The notes under the pieces were generated by a model that saw nothing but the letters and a program-made list of their open reading frames with translations, did no database searches and had not been told where the DNA came from. A stretch of 64,000 nt of DNA from positions 86,606-150,605 of the forward strand of contig CAMZCM010000005.1 of assembly GCA_947305005.1 (NCBI GenBank). Reading direction: 5' to 3'. The position numbers and the translations under genes were made by a program. The stretch comes from an uncultured Prevotellaceae bacterium (lineage in GTDB: Bacteria; Bacteroidota; Bacteroidia; Bacteroidales; Bacteroidaceae). This document shows positions 28,796 through 39,073 of the stretch, piece after piece; the first letter of the stretch is position 1; each line of letters begins with the position of its first letter.

Positions 28796-30254
28796 TAAAG
28801 ATGTAATCAAAACTCTCCCGAAGGATTTTCGCTTTTGCTACCCAAAGGGAACCCATATAAAGGACGATGGTAAGGAGGATGCGGAGACCCATGCGGAGCC
28901 ATGAAATAGGTAATGAAGCTGTTGCAAAATAAGCGATGGTCATTACGCCGAAAGCGAAGATGAAGAAAGGAACAGTGTCTTTCACAGCATGCCACCAGCG
29001 AAGACCTATGAGGCTTCGGGCGCAGGCTTGCCAAACGATAAGCCAGACGATGTTCAAAATGACATAGAAGACAACCATCGAGGTGAGACCATAGCCCAAA
29101 GCATAAAGGGCGATGATGCCGCCCCAAACAAGAGCGCAGTTCAATAGACCGATAATCATATTGATAGTGGAACGTCCACGCGAGATGATGAGGTTCGAAT
29201 AGAGCGTCACCACAGGTGAGAAGGCACCATAAACGCATAGCAGGGAAAGCAGATTGGCAGAAGCGTGCCACTTCTCACCCACGAGGAGAACGATGAAGTC
29301 TTCGGCAATGAGGGCGAGCCCCAAAAGACAGGGAAAACTGACGAAACAAGTGAAGCGAAGCATCTTGCGGAAGGTGTTCATGAGGCTAGTGGAGTTGGCG
29401 TCATGGGCACTTTCGCGTAATACAGGCTGCGCCACGCCCTGCACCATGCCGCCGATAGTGGAGATGGCTCTGTCATCCCATTTGCGGGCATTGTCATAGA
29501 TGCCGGCGATGTAACCGCCAGGGAAAAAGCGGTTGAGGAGGACACCGAAAGCGTTGTTGTTGAATTGGAAGGCAAGGCTGTTGATGAGGAGCTTCGATGA
29601 GAAACCGAACATCTGCCAAGCGGGACGCAGGTCAATGTGGAGTGTCGGGCGCCAAGGGGAGAAGTACCAGGCGAAGGCGGTGATAGAGCCTACATAGACG
29701 AGACTCTGGGCAGCCAATCCCCAATAGGCAAAGCCAGCATAGGCGAAGCAGACAGCAGCAATACTGGAAATCGTAATGGAGGCCATCTGCATAATGCTGG
29801 TCTGTTTGACCTTCAAATGTCCGAAGAGCCAGGCTCGCTGTGCAGTACCGAAACACGAGAAAACAAAGCTCAGGAAGGCGAAGCGCCCCAAGGGACAGAG
29901 CACAGGCTCGTCGTAGAAGTCGGCAATGAATGGCGCGGAAAAGAAGAGGATGACGTAGAGCACAATTCCCACAATGACATTGAACCAAAAAACGGCATTG
30001 TATTCTTCATGTGTCGGTTCTTGCTTATTGGCTAGTGCCGCTGTGAAACCGCTTTCCTGCAACACGCTGGCAATGTTGGAGAAAATAACGAGTGCAGCCA
30101 CCTTGCCAAAGTCTTCAGGGGTAAGGATGTTAAGAATCCATACGCCAAAAGCAGCCTGCAGCAACTGTATCACGCCGTTGCTGAATCCTCCCCATATAAG
30201 ACCTTGGGCGGTCTTTTGTTTTAAAGATGAGTTATGGCCTGAATACCGATTCAT
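28770..30254 (-). CDS. Wzx-type polysaccharide flippase
   Basis: 494 aa, 12 or more membrane helices of the MOP exporter superfamily. Starts SLKQKTAQGLIWGGFSNGVI, the standard opening of the oligosaccharide flippases that turn lipid-linked units across the inner membrane. ATG 30254 overlaps the end of waaA by 23 bases; the frame extends to 30395 but that part lies inside waaA. The C-terminal tail is written by an 8-bp-period repeat. Together with waaA and the fucosyltransferase it forms a small lipopolysaccharide block separate from the 44-64 kb cluster. Confidence 0.9.
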   Translation of the reverse strand: MNRYSGHNSSLKQKTAQGLIWGGFSNGVIQLLQAAFGVWILNILTPEDFGKVAALVIFSNIASVLQESGFTAALANKQEPTHEEYNAVFWFNVIVGIVLYVILFFSAPFIADFYDEPVLCPLGRFAFLSFVFSCFGTAQRAWLFGHLKVKQTSIMQMASITISSIAAVCFAYAGFAYWGLAAQSLVYVGSITAFAWYFSPWRPTLHIDLRPAWQMFGFSSKLLINSLAFQFNNNAFGVLLNRFFPGGYIAGIYDNARKWDDRAISTIGGMVQGVAQPVLRESAHDANSTSLMNTFRKMLRFTCFVSFPCLLGLALIAEDFIVLLVGEKWHASANLLSLLCVYGAFSPVVTLYSNLIISRGRSTINMIIGLLNCALVWGGIIALYALGYGLTSMVVFYVILNIVWLIVWQACARSLIGLRWWHAVKDTVPFFIFAFGVMTIAYFATASLPISWLRMGLRILLTIVLYMGSLWVAKAKILRESFDYIFKRHNVIAS

Positions 30255-31467
30255 AAATGATTCCTGTAGCACCGGCGTTATCGCAAATGTAATGACGGGC
30301 AGCATCGGCCGCATGACGATAAGCTTCAGTATCCGTGAGCAGATGGTCTGCGGTATGACAGAACTCTTCTGCATTATGCACTTCAAAGCAAGCACCTGCT
30401 TCTAATAGGTAACGAGCTTCACGGAAATTTCGGTTGTTGGGACCAATGAGTACAGGAATTCCATAAACTGCTGCTTCGGGAATATTATGAATGCCCGCGC
30501 CGAAACCACCACCTACCATTGCCATATGTCCGTAGCGGTAGATGCTGGAGAGCAGACCGAAACAGTCGATGATGAGAACGTCGGCATCGGCTGCATTATC
30601 GTTGGTAGCTTGCGTATAACGTAATACACGACGCCCTTTCAAACACTCCTCAATATTTCGCAGATGGTCTTCGCCAATCATGTGTGGAGCAATGATTAAT
30701 TTCAGATTATTGCCTTTGGATAGATACCACGGAATAAATATGGATTCATCGGGTGCCCAGCTACTACCGGCAATGAACACAGGATAGACACCGGCAAAGC
30801 GTTCCACTAAAGGAAGGGGCTTAGCTGCATCGCGAATATCAAGAACACGGTCAAAACGAGTGTCACCGGTTATGGTCACGTTGTCTATATGGCCAAGGGA
30901 CGCCAACAAGTCTTTTGATTGTTGGTTTTGAACATAGAAATGCGTGATGGTGTTCAGCACCTTGGTATAGCCCGTCAGGCTACCATACCAACGGAAGAAC
31001 ACCTGTGAGGGGCGGAAGATGCTACTGACACTATACACAGGGATATTGCGTTTGCGACAACCTTTCAGATAATTCTGCCAGAACTCATATTTAATCAGGA
31101 AGAGCATTTCCGGCTTCACATAATGGAAGAATAGACGTACGTTCATTGGAGTGTCCAACGGAAGGTAGCAGATGACGTCGGCACCATCCCAGTTCTTGCG
31201 AACTTCATACCCGGAAGGGGAGAAAAAGGTGAGCAGAATCTTATATTCAGGATGTTCGCGGCGGATACGTTCCATTAAGGGACGTCCCTGTTCAAACTCT
31301 CCGAGTGAAGCGGCATGGAACCAGATATATCGAGCGTCTTTCTCTACTTGCCGTTTCAACATGAGAAATGCCTTTTGATGACCAATAGCCAACTTGCGGG
31401 CTCGCTTATTGAATATGGCGGCGATGCCCACGGCACACATGTAAAGATAAATAGCGAGACTATACAC
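30232..31467 (-). CDS. waaA: 3-deoxy-D-manno-octulosonic acid (Kdo) transferase
   Basis: 411 aa, the usual WaaA size. N-terminal membrane anchor (MYSLAIYLYMCAVGIAAIF), HAASLGEFEQGRPLM with the likely catalytic Glu 57, and a GT-B C-domain with MVGGGFGAGIHNIPEAAVYG and PVLIGPNNRNFREA. Transfers Kdo from CMP-Kdo to lipid A precursor at the inner face of the cytoplasmic membrane. Follows gltX in the same direction with 29 bases between, filled with a GTTTAAC-type repeat. Confidence 0.94.
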   Translation of the reverse strand: MYSLAIYLYMCAVGIAAIFNKRARKLAIGHQKAFLMLKRQVEKDARYIWFHAASLGEFEQGRPLMERIRREHPEYKILLTFFSPSGYEVRKNWDGADVICYLPLDTPMNVRLFFHYVKPEMLFLIKYEFWQNYLKGCRKRNIPVYSVSSIFRPSQVFFRWYGSLTGYTKVLNTITHFYVQNQQSKDLLASLGHIDNVTITGDTRFDRVLDIRDAAKPLPLVERFAGVYPVFIAGSSWAPDESIFIPWYLSKGNNLKLIIAPHMIGEDHLRNIEECLKGRRVLRYTQATNDNAADADVLIIDCFGLLSSIYRYGHMAMVGGGFGAGIHNIPEAAVYGIPVLIGPNNRNFREARYLLEAGACFEVHNAEEFCHTADHLLTDTEAYRHAADAARHYICDNAGATGIIYESVFRP

Positions 31468-31479
31468 GGTTCGTTGAAT

Positions 31480-31500
31480 GTTTAAGTGTTTAACGTTTAG
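31480..31500. repeat. 7-8-bp-period repeat at the gltX stop codon
   Basis: Units GTTTAAGT, GTTTAAC and GTTTAGA run from the gltX stop (31497-31499) toward the waaA start. Confidence 0.55.
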
Positions 31501-33050
31501 AGATTTGAAATGGCAAAATCCATACGTCGCAGAACTTCTTCCTTACCGAGGAAAGCGGCGAGACCGTACATGTCAGGTCCTTGTCCCTCGCCAACGAGGC
31601 ATACGCGCCAGGCATTCCAAGGTTTGATGCCAGTTTGTTCGACCCACGGATCAATCACTGCTTTCTGACCTTCAACACTGAAATCATCGATAGTGGCAAT
31701 GACATCACGTAGTTGCTGCATCTCTTGTGTGGTGCCTTCCTTCCAGTTCTTCTTGATGAACTTGTCTTCACGATCGAACGTAGTCGGAGCAATGAAGAAG
31801 AAACGGCAGAGCGGCCATAGATCGCGGATAAAGGAGACATTGCGTTTGCGGGGACCTTCTTTCGTGTCGTATTCGATGACCTTTGATTTCATCATGCTTA
31901 CAACTTCTGCTGCGCGCTCCTCAGTGGTTTCAATGCCCTGTTCTGCCAATAGCTTCACAAAGTCGGGAGCCCATTCGGCATCGCTCAACTGCATCAGATA
32001 TTCGCGGTTGAACCAATAGCCTTTGACATAGTCGAAGCGTGCGCCGTTCTTGGAACATTTCTCCAGATTGAATTTTTCTACGAGTTCATCCAAAGAAAGA
32101 ATCTCTTGTTCACCACCTGGGTTCCAGCCTAAGAGAGCAAGGAAATTGATGACAGCCTGAGGCAGGTAACCACTCTCACGATAGCCACTGCTGACCTCGC
32201 CGCTCTTAGGATCGTGCCATTCAAGAGGGAATACGGGGAAACCGAGACGATCGCCATCGCGCTTAGAGAGTTTTCCCTTGCCGTCCGGTTTCAACAAAAG
32301 CGGCAGGTGAGCGAATCGGGGCATCGTGTCTTCCCAACCGAAAGCTCGATAAAGGAGCACGTGCAAAGGTGCCGAGGGCAACCATTCTTCACCACGGATG
32401 ACATGAGTTACTTCCATCAGATGGTCATCGACAATATTGGCAAGGTGATAGGTGGGGAGTTGGTCGGCACTTTTCCAAAGAACCTTATCATCAAGAATGG
32501 AACTATTGATACATACATCGCCACGGATAATATCGTTGACGTGGACATCCTCGCCCGGTTCAATAAGGAAGCGGACGACGTAGGGATGGCCTTCGGCAAT
32601 CAGTCGGTCTGTTTCCTCTTGTCCTAAAGTCAAAGAATTGCGCATCTGTCCACGTGTAGAAGCATCGTATTGGAAGTTCTCCACGGCTTCGCGCTTAGCT
32701 GTAAGTTCTTCTGGCGTGTCGAAAGCGATATAGGCACGTCCGGCATCTAAGAGCTGTTTCACATATTGCTTATAGATATCCTTACGTTCGCTTTGACGAT
32801 ACGGACCGTGACTGCCGCCGAAACTAACGCCTTCATCAAACTCAATACCTAACCATTTGAAGGCTTCGATAATATATTCTTCTGCTCCAGGCACGAAACG
32901 TGTAGAGTCTGTATCTTCGATTCGAAAAATCAATTCGCCACCGTGCTGACGGGCAAAAAGATAGTTATATAATGCCGTGCGGACACCTCCGATATGGAGG
33001 GGACCAGTGGGCGACGGAGCGAAACGAACGCGTACTTTTGTGGTGCTCAT
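31497..33050 (-). CDS. gltX: Glutamyl-tRNA synthetase
   Basis: 517 aa class I synthetase. [17 protein letters not shown] holds the HIGH-type motif and [16 protein letters not shown] the KMSKS-type motif; Rossmann fold, stem-contact and anticodon-binding regions follow in the usual order. Charges tRNA-Glu. ATG 33050 is selected over ATG 33065: the promoter -7 box at 33082-33075 puts the transcript start near 33068, which would leave almost no leader for 33065. Divergent from pgpH. Confidence 0.95.
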   Translation of the reverse strand: MSTTKVRVRFAPSPTGPLHIGGVRTALYNYLFARQHGGELIFRIEDTDSTRFVPGAEEYIIEAFKWLGIEFDEGVSFGGSHGPYRQSERKDIYKQYVKQLLDAGRAYIAFDTPEELTAKREAVENFQYDASTRGQMRNSLTLGQEETDRLIAEGHPYVVRFLIEPGEDVHVNDIIRGDVCINSSILDDKVLWKSADQLPTYHLANIVDDHLMEVTHVIRGEEWLPSAPLHVLLYRAFGWEDTMPRFAHLPLLLKPDGKGKLSKRDGDRLGFPVFPLEWHDPKSGEVSSGYRESGYLPQAVINFLALLGWNPGGEQEILSLDELVEKFNLEKCSKNGARFDYVKGYWFNREYLMQLSDAEWAPDFVKLLAEQGIETTEERAAEVVSMMKSKVIEYDTKEGPRKRNVSFIRDLWPLCRFFFIAPTTFDREDKFIKKNWKEGTTQEMQQLRDVIATIDDFSVEGQKAVIDPWVEQTGIKPWNAWRVCLVGEGQGPDMYGLAAFLGKEEVLRRMDFAISNL

Positions 33051-33074
33051 AAGTGATATATTCATAATTTTTTG

Positions 33075-33107
33075 CAAAAATACAACAAATTATTGACGCG
33101 AGCGCAA
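33075..33107 (-). promoter_or_regulatory. gltX promoter, interlocked with the divergent pgpH promoter
   Basis: Minus strand TTG (33107-33105), 22 bases, TATTTTTG (33082-33075). Its -33 lies between the -33 and -7 elements of the opposite promoter. Confidence 0.6.
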
Positions 33108-33124
33108 ATAATGTTGTATTTTTG
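33093..33124 (+). promoter_or_regulatory. pgpH promoter
   Basis: TTG (33093-33095), 21 bases, TATTTTTG (33117-33124). ATG 33148 is 23 bases downstream. The two divergent promoters overlap, so they may compete for polymerase. Confidence 0.65.
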
Positions 33125-33147
33125 TCCGCAGATTATAGAAACATTTT

Positions 33148-35268
33148 ATGAGCAGATTCAACAAACCGCAGTCAAGGACCTGGAAAAACTACTTATTGCA
33201 GGCTCTTTTCATCGTTGTTACGACGCTAATCATCGTATGGCTCTTGCCGCATGGCGACAATGTAGCCTTGCATTTGGAGAAGGGTAAACCATGGCCTCAT
33301 GGCCGTCTGATAGCACCTTATGACTTTCCTATTCTGAAACCAGATACGGTGATACAGAGAGAACGTGATAGTATCCAACGTGCTTTTGAACCTTATTTTG
33401 AGATGATGCCGGAGGTGGAAGCAAAGCAGTTGACGGCCTTACGGGAAGCTTTCCAATCCCCAACGGGTATTGATTTGCCTCATGCCTATTATTCTTTCTT
33501 GGAGGCTGGTTTGCATGAGATTTATAGCAAGGGCATTATTGATGTCAATGATTTACAAGTGCTACAACTGCAAAATACGGTGTCGGTAAATGTATATCAA
33601 GGAAATGAATCCATAACAATTCCTATTGCTCAACTCTATACGGAGAAATCTGCTTACGAACATCTATTTGCGAACCTTGATAGTCATCAGTTAAGCCGAC
33701 AGAAACTACAGCGTCTGGACTTGAACCAATATCTGTGGCCCAATCTCTCATATGATGAGGGCAAGTCCAAAGAACGTTGGGAAGATATGGAACGTTCATT
33801 AATCCCAAGTTCTGGCGTAGTGGTAGAAGGGCAGAACATTATTGACAGGGGAGATATCATCACCGATCAAACTATTCAGATCCTTAATAGTTACATCAAG
33901 GCGAAGAATGACCATAATGTTTCTAAAAAGGCTGGATACTTGATGCTGGTTGGACAACTGCTGTATGTATGTGTCATTTTGATTTGTCTGGTGGTGTATT
34001 TTAACCTGTTCCGTCAGGATTATCTTGTCAATGTCCGTAGTGTCTTATTGATTTGGATTGCATTGTTGATTTATCCGCTCGTGACGTCGATATTTGTACA
34101 CCATAATTGGCTTTCGGTATATCTGATTCCTTATGCCATGTTGCCTCTTTTCATCCGTGTATTCATGGACTCACGTACGGCCTTTATCACTCACGTGGCA
34201 ACAGTTTTGCTTTGTGCCTTGTCGCTCCGTTCGCCTTTTGAGTTTGTCGCCACGCAGATAACAGCAGGCTTAATTGCTATCTATTCCATGAGGGAGATGT
34301 CTGAACGTTCGCAGATTATCAGAATGGCCTCAATGGTGACGTTGTCGGCACTCCTTGTATATCTTAGTATGGATTTTACCCATGGACGTTCATTCCTGGG
34401 AGATGATGCGATGACACGTGTTGACTATAGTTACTACATATATATTACCCTTTCCGGTGTGCTTCTGCTTTTCGCATATCCGTTGATGGCTTTGTTGGAA
34501 CGGTTGTTTGGTTTCACCAGCAATGTGACGTTGGTAGAACTCTCCAATATCAACCGTCCTCTGTTGCATACTCTTTCAGAGACGGCTCCTGGAACATTCC
34601 AGCATTCCATGCAGGTGGCCAATCTTGCGGCTGAAGTTGCTAATAAGATAGGAGCAAAAGCACAACTTGTCCGTACGGGTGCACTCTATCATGATATCGG
34701 CAAGATGAGTAATCCCGAATATTTCACAGAGAACCAGCTCGGTGGCGTGAATCCTCACAAAATGCTGAGTAATAAGGAAAGTGCCGCCATCATTCTGCGT
34801 CATATTGTTGACGGCGAAGAGATGGCAGATCGTAATCAGCTGCCCCGCGTCATTCGTGATTTCATCTCAACCCATCATGGTCGTGGTGTTGCCAAATATT
34901 TCTACATCAGCGAGAAAAATGAACACCCGGATGAGGATGTCGATATAGCAGATTATACCTATAAGGGACCTAATCCGAGTACAACAGAACAGGCCATATT
35001 GATGATGGTGGATGCGGTAGAAGCGACGGCCCGCTCATTGACGGAATATACTGAAGAGAGTATTGGTCAGTTAGTTGATCGTACGATTGACGGTCAGGTT
35101 GCAGACGGCTTCTTTACCGAATGTCCTATCACGTTCCGTGATATCTACACGGCCAAAGAAGTACTGAAAGAGAAGCTTAAGACCATCTATCACACTCGTG
35201 TCTCTTATCCGACACTGAAGACTGAAAAACAACTTCCTGTTCAAGAGACAGGATCAACGTCGAAATAG
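33148..35268 (+). CDS. pgpH: 7TM-HD family cyclic-dinucleotide phosphodiesterase
   Basis: 706 aa. One N-terminal membrane helix (about 16-33), a periplasmic 7TMR-HDED domain (about 45-270), seven membrane helices (about 275-470) and a cytoplasmic HD domain with His 486 in FQHSMQVANLAAEV and His 515-Asp 516 in YHDIGKM, then STHHGRG. This is the PgpH/YqfF architecture, whose members in Firmicutes hydrolyse c-di-AMP; the same activity here is inferred from family. The C-terminal 27 bases overlap the end of the convergent priA gene. Confidence 0.92.
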   Translation: MSRFNKPQSRTWKNYLLQALFIVVTTLIIVWLLPHGDNVALHLEKGKPWPHGRLIAPYDFPILKPDTVIQRERDSIQRAFEPYFEMMPEVEAKQLTALREAFQSPTGIDLPHAYYSFLEAGLHEIYSKGIIDVNDLQVLQLQNTVSVNVYQGNESITIPIAQLYTEKSAYEHLFANLDSHQLSRQKLQRLDLNQYLWPNLSYDEGKSKERWEDMERSLIPSSGVVVEGQNIIDRGDIITDQTIQILNSYIKAKNDHNVSKKAGYLMLVGQLLYVCVILICLVVYFNLFRQDYLVNVRSVLLIWIALLIYPLVTSIFVHHNWLSVYLIPYAMLPLFIRVFMDSRTAFITHVATVLLCALSLRSPFEFVATQITAGLIAIYSMREMSERSQIIRMASMVTLSALLVYLSMDFTHGRSFLGDDAMTRVDYSYYIYITLSGVLLLFAYPLMALLERLFGFTSNVTLVELSNINRPLLHTLSETAPGTFQHSMQVANLAAEVANKIGAKAQLVRTGALYHDIGKMSNPEYFTENQLGGVNPHKMLSNKESAAIILRHIVDGEEMADRNQLPRVIRDFISTHHGRGVAKYFYISEKNEHPDEDVDIADYTYKGPNPSTTEQAILMMVDAVEATARSLTEYTEESIGQLVDRTIDGQVADGFFTECPITFRDIYTAKEVLKEKLKTIYHTRVSYPTLKTEKQLPVQETGSTSK

Positions 35269-37241
35269 AGATGGGCAGCTCCATAAGCGTGTTCAGATAA
35301 TAACTCTGTACGTGTCTGGTGAAGGATTTGCCGTACCTGAGCCAAAGGTATGGTGTGTTCCAATTTGAGGAGAACACGACGGATAAACAAGCTTTGAACA
35401 CGAGGAATAGGTGGCTCGTCAGGGCCTAATACACGGCTGCCAAAATGTAGGCGGAGACGTTGAGCTGCATCGCGGGCCAGATCGTCAACGATTGAGGCAT
35501 GACGATGTTTGATGTATAAGACAATCATTCGCGTAAAAGGAGGATAGGAGAATTCACGTCGTTCCAACATCTGCGACTGATACATCTCTTCGTAATCATT
35601 CTCTACCACTTGACGGATGAGCGGCAAGTCCGCATTCATGGTCTGTAATAATACACGTCCGCGTTGTTGGCGGCGTCCAGACCGACCTGCGACCTGTGCC
35701 ATCATTTGATAAGCTCGTTCGTAAGCGCGGAAGTCCGGTTGATTTAACATGGTGTCGGCGGACAGGACGCCTACGACACTGACATGTTCAAAATCGAGTC
35801 CTTTGGTGACCATTTGTGTGCCGACGAGAACATCGGTCTTTCCCTGCGCAAAATCATCAATAATCTGTTCATATTCCGTACGGGTACGGGTCGTGTCAAG
35901 GTCCATACGGGCTACACGTGCCTCGGGAAAGTACTGCTGTAGCTCATCTTCGATGCGTTCTGTACCGAAACCACGCCCACGAAGATCCGGGTTCTCACAT
36001 GCAGGGCATTGCTGCGGTATATCACTGGTATAGCCACAGTAGTGGCAGGTCATGCGTCCGCTGCGTTTATGCAGTGTCAATGGAACATCGCAGTGAGGAC
36101 AACGCGGAACCCACCCGCAGACGTGACATTGTACTTGTGGGGCATAACCTCGTCGGTTTTGGAATAGAATCACCTGTTCGCCAGTGGCAAATGCCGTCTG
36201 CATCGCCTCCAATAGCTGTGGCGAGAAAGGCCCTTGCATCATGCGTTTGCGGCGTAGCTCTTTGATATTGACAATCTCCACCTCAGGTAACTGCACCTGC
36301 CCATAGCGTTCATAGAGACGTACAATGCCGTATTTGTTCCTTCGAACATTGTAATAACTCTCCAGGGAAGGGGTGGCGGTGCCAAGAAGCGTTCGGGCGT
36401 GAGCACGGGCGGCCATGAGAATGGCGACATTACGGGCATGATAACGAGGCGCTGGATCCTGTTGCTTGAAATTGACTTCATGTTCCTCGTCAACAATGAC
36501 AAGTCCTAGACGTTGAAATGGAAGGAAAATGCTGGAGCGGACACCCACGATGATGTCGTAAGGGTGATCAGACACCTGCCGCATCCATATCTCAGCCCGT
36601 TGGCTGTCGCTGAATTTGCTGTGATATACGCCTAAACGTTCTCCGAAAACAGCTCGGAGGCGGTCTGTCAATTGGCTCGTCAGAACGATTTCTGGAAGAA
36701 GATACAATACCTGTTCACCACGCGCTATAGCATCGGCAATCAAATGGGTGTATATCTCCGTCTTACCACTGGATGTGACACCATGAAGCAGACATACGGG
36801 GTGCTGTTGCCATTGCTGATGAATCTCATTCAGCGCAGTAGATTGTGCAGGGGAGAGGGAAGGAAGAAGCGGTAAGCTATCCCAACAGGATGTTTGTTCG
36901 GATAGCTGATGCTTCTTACTCCTTTTAAGTTTCGCTGGTAATGCAGCCTTGAATACTTCCCCGATACTGCAGAGGTAGTAATCAGCCATCCATTGCCAGA
37001 GCTTGAGTTGTTCTGGAACGATGACAGGCTGTTCATCGATGATGCTGATGACATCTTTGATCGTCATTCCCTCGGGATGTTGGTCGTGCAAACGCACAAT
37101 CAACCCTGTGACAAGTTTCTTCGTACCGAATGGCACTGAAACTCTGCACCCTACCTTTGCTTGCTCTTGGAGCTCAGAAGGTAGGGCGTATGTGAAGAAT
37201 CCCGGAAGCGGGACGGGGAGAACGACGTCAACAAAAGTCAC
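35241..37241 (-). CDS. priA: Primosomal helicase PriA, short form
   Basis: 666 aa DNA helicase that reloads the replisome at stalled forks. 3'-end-binding domain at 1-105 (VDVVLPVPLPGFFTYALPSE, GEVFKAALPAKLK), Walker A GVTSSGKT ending at residue 161, DEEH at 251-254, and the eight-cysteine zinc insert (CHVCGW, CPHC, CHYCGY, CPAC). Between the first domain and the Walker A there are only about 45 residues, against over 100 in E. coli PriA, so the winged-helix domain seems to be missing. The end overlaps pgpH tail to tail by 28 bases. Confidence 0.92.
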   Translation of the reverse strand: MTFVDVVLPVPLPGFFTYALPSELQEQAKVGCRVSVPFGTKKLVTGLIVRLHDQHPEGMTIKDVISIIDEQPVIVPEQLKLWQWMADYYLCSIGEVFKAALPAKLKRSKKHQLSEQTSCWDSLPLLPSLSPAQSTALNEIHQQWQQHPVCLLHGVTSSGKTEIYTHLIADAIARGEQVLYLLPEIVLTSQLTDRLRAVFGERLGVYHSKFSDSQRAEIWMRQVSDHPYDIIVGVRSSIFLPFQRLGLVIVDEEHEVNFKQQDPAPRYHARNVAILMAARAHARTLLGTATPSLESYYNVRRNKYGIVRLYERYGQVQLPEVEIVNIKELRRKRMMQGPFSPQLLEAMQTAFATGEQVILFQNRRGYAPQVQCHVCGWVPRCPHCDVPLTLHKRSGRMTCHYCGYTSDIPQQCPACENPDLRGRGFGTERIEDELQQYFPEARVARMDLDTTRTRTEYEQIIDDFAQGKTDVLVGTQMVTKGLDFEHVSVVGVLSADTMLNQPDFRAYERAYQMMAQVAGRSGRRQQRGRVLLQTMNADLPLIRQVVENDYEEMYQSQMLERREFSYPPFTRMIVLYIKHRHASIVDDLARDAAQRLRLHFGSRVLGPDEPPIPRVQSLFIRRVLLKLEHTIPLAQVRQILHQTRTELLSEHAYGAAHLYFDVDPVS

Positions 37242-37249
37242 GTGATGAC

Positions 37250-37909
37250 TTAGAAATAATAAGTGGCACGAGCCTGCCAGGTGTTATTCTTTGTGTCGCC
37301 TGTGATCTGATCCGTAATGACACTGGTGGCATTGTCTCTTACAGTCTCCAGAATGCTGCCGCTTTTCGTCAATGGGATGTTGTAGGTGATACCAAGTTGC
37401 AGGTGGCTGAACAACATCGCACCAACACCGATGTTCCAACTAAAGCTACTGCGTTCAAAGGTGGATTCTAAGTTGCCAACGGTGCTTAATGCCGTGTTGG
37501 CAATGTCGCCAAGACTCCAGCTTTTATCGCCGATATTCCAGTTCCATTGAGGACCGGTAGCAACATAGACAGCAGCAAGGCTTCCGAGACCAATCTGGTA
37601 GCGCAGGTTGATGGGAACGTTGATGTAGTGAAGGGACTTTGTTTCTGTAGTACCGTCCACATCAAAAGAGACACCCTTGTTGTTGTAGAGGATGGCACCA
37701 TCAATGCCCACACCGACGATGGGGAGTGTGAACTTTGCCTTGGGACCGATGAAGAAACCGGAACGGTTGTTGGAACTCAGACCTGAAAAATCATCGGATA
37801 AGTCAAGCTTGTTGAGGTCGTAACCACCTTCAACACCCCAGCTGAGCTGAGCGTTGGCTGTCATTGTCAACGCCATGAGGGCGATGATAAATGAGTAAAT
37901 TCTTTTCAT
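37250..37909 (-). CDS. Outer-membrane beta-barrel protein, PorT-like/OMP_b-brl fold
   Basis: 219 aa. Signal peptide MKRIYSFIIALMALTMTANA followed by Gln, then an eight-strand barrel pattern (WGVEGGYDLNKLDLS, RSGFFIGPKAKF, LQLGITYNIPL) ending in ARATYYF with the C-terminal aromatic residue of outer-membrane proteins. The general family (outer membrane protein beta-barrel domain) is common in Bacteroidetes; I cannot name the member. It lies just after gldN and just before priA on the same strand; a role in type IX secretion is possible but unsupported. ATG 37915 is an equal start. Confidence 0.8.
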   Translation of the reverse strand: MKRIYSFIIALMALTMTANAQLSWGVEGGYDLNKLDLSDDFSGLSSNNRSGFFIGPKAKFTLPIVGVGIDGAILYNNKGVSFDVDGTTETKSLHYINVPINLRYQIGLGSLAAVYVATGPQWNWNIGDKSWSLGDIANTALSTVGNLESTFERSSFSWNIGVGAMLFSHLQLGITYNIPLTKSGSILETVRDNATSVITDQITGDTKNNTWQARATYYF

Positions 37910-37965
37910 ACGCATGAAAGATTAAAGGTAAATAAATATAATAACTGATCAGTTGTCTGTAGGGA

Positions 37966-39015
37966 TTATCTGCGCTGGCGTCTGGCGGATACGCGTGAGC
38001 CTGACGAACTTACCTTAGGCTTTTTGGAGGCGGCTGCCGCTGAAGCCTCGCTACGGCGTGATGTAGTCATCTCCTTTTTGGCCTTAGATTTTGACTTGCT
38101 CGTATTGTTCAGGGCTGCGATGCTGTCCAGGCTGTCCTTCTGTTCTGGCTTATGCCAGATATGTTCTTCAAAGTCTTTCAATTGCTGCTCTATGCGTTCC
38201 TGTTCCTTTGTGAGAGTGCTGTCATTCTTCAGGATACGGCCTTGCAGATTATTGGTTTTGTAGATTTTACCGTTATAACGATTCATCGTAAAGTAATCGT
38301 CAACGGACATATTCGTGACATTATTCAGGTTAGATGCCATGACGGGCATACGTGAAAGGTAAGCAGCTACGTCATCGTATTTCACCCAGAAGAGAGGCTT
38401 AGGTGTGGCAGAGCCTGCCTCGCTGTCAATTGTCTCAAACTCATCACCTTCCATCAATACAGGGCAGAGTGCAGTGACGCGTGCCTTATAAGTGGCAGAA
38501 CGCTGGTCAAAGTAGCTGCTTTCCTTCATCAGGAAACGAGTGACCTGGGCTGAAGGGATGTCAGATTCAGGAACCGTAATCTTTCCGTCCGTTTCCTCGT
38601 AGTAGATACGGAATTTGTCAAGAAGCTCTTTCACGTTTGCTTTGTCTTTCTCTTCAAAAGACTCGTCTCCGCTAATCTTATATTCATACACATCGATGCG
38701 TCCCGACACAAAAAGACGGAAAAGAAAAGTAAATAGATTCTGTTCCTTTCCATGAGGTTCCACAGGGTAGTAGAGAGGCGCATTAACGTCTTTCAGCAAG
38801 TCCAACTGACGATAGACATCGCGACGCCATACAACATCCTCGGGCATCTTGTCGGATGTGGGGAACATCAGGGTAGCACGGTCACTTGCGGGTTTGGGCG
38901 CTGCTTCTTTCTTTTGAGAAGCAGTATTCGCTGAGACCGTACGACTCTTTCGAGGTTGTGCGTAGCTGAAGATGCTAATATTGATCAATATAAGAATGAA
39001 AAGTATTCGTTGCAT
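37966..39015 (-). CDS. gldN: Type IX secretion ring protein GldN/PorN
   Basis: 349 aa. Signal peptide MQRILFILILINISIFSYA then Gln. GldN family hallmarks: DVVWRRDVYRQLDLLKD, NAPLYYP, LFTFLFRLFVSGRI and FLMKESSYFDQRSATYKARV. PorN binds PorK to form the large periplasmic ring under the outer membrane. The C-terminal 60 residues are Ser/Lys/Arg-rich, ending VSARRQRR, and look disordered. Last of the porP-gldKLMN set. Confidence 0.93.
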   Translation of the reverse strand: MQRILFILILINISIFSYAQPRKSRTVSANTASQKKEAAPKPASDRATLMFPTSDKMPEDVVWRRDVYRQLDLLKDVNAPLYYPVEPHGKEQNLFTFLFRLFVSGRIDVYEYKISGDESFEEKDKANVKELLDKFRIYYEETDGKITVPESDIPSAQVTRFLMKESSYFDQRSATYKARVTALCPVLMEGDEFETIDSEAGSATPKPLFWVKYDDVAAYLSRMPVMASNLNNVTNMSVDDYFTMNRYNGKIYKTNNLQGRILKNDSTLTKEQERIEQQLKDFEEHIWHKPEQKDSLDSIAALNNTSKSKSKAKKEMTTSRRSEASAAAASKKPKVSSSGSRVSARRQRR

Positions 39016-39073
39016 AGTGGTTGTTCTATTATAGGTAGATGAATAATTCTTTACTTCTTATAATTCTTGAATC

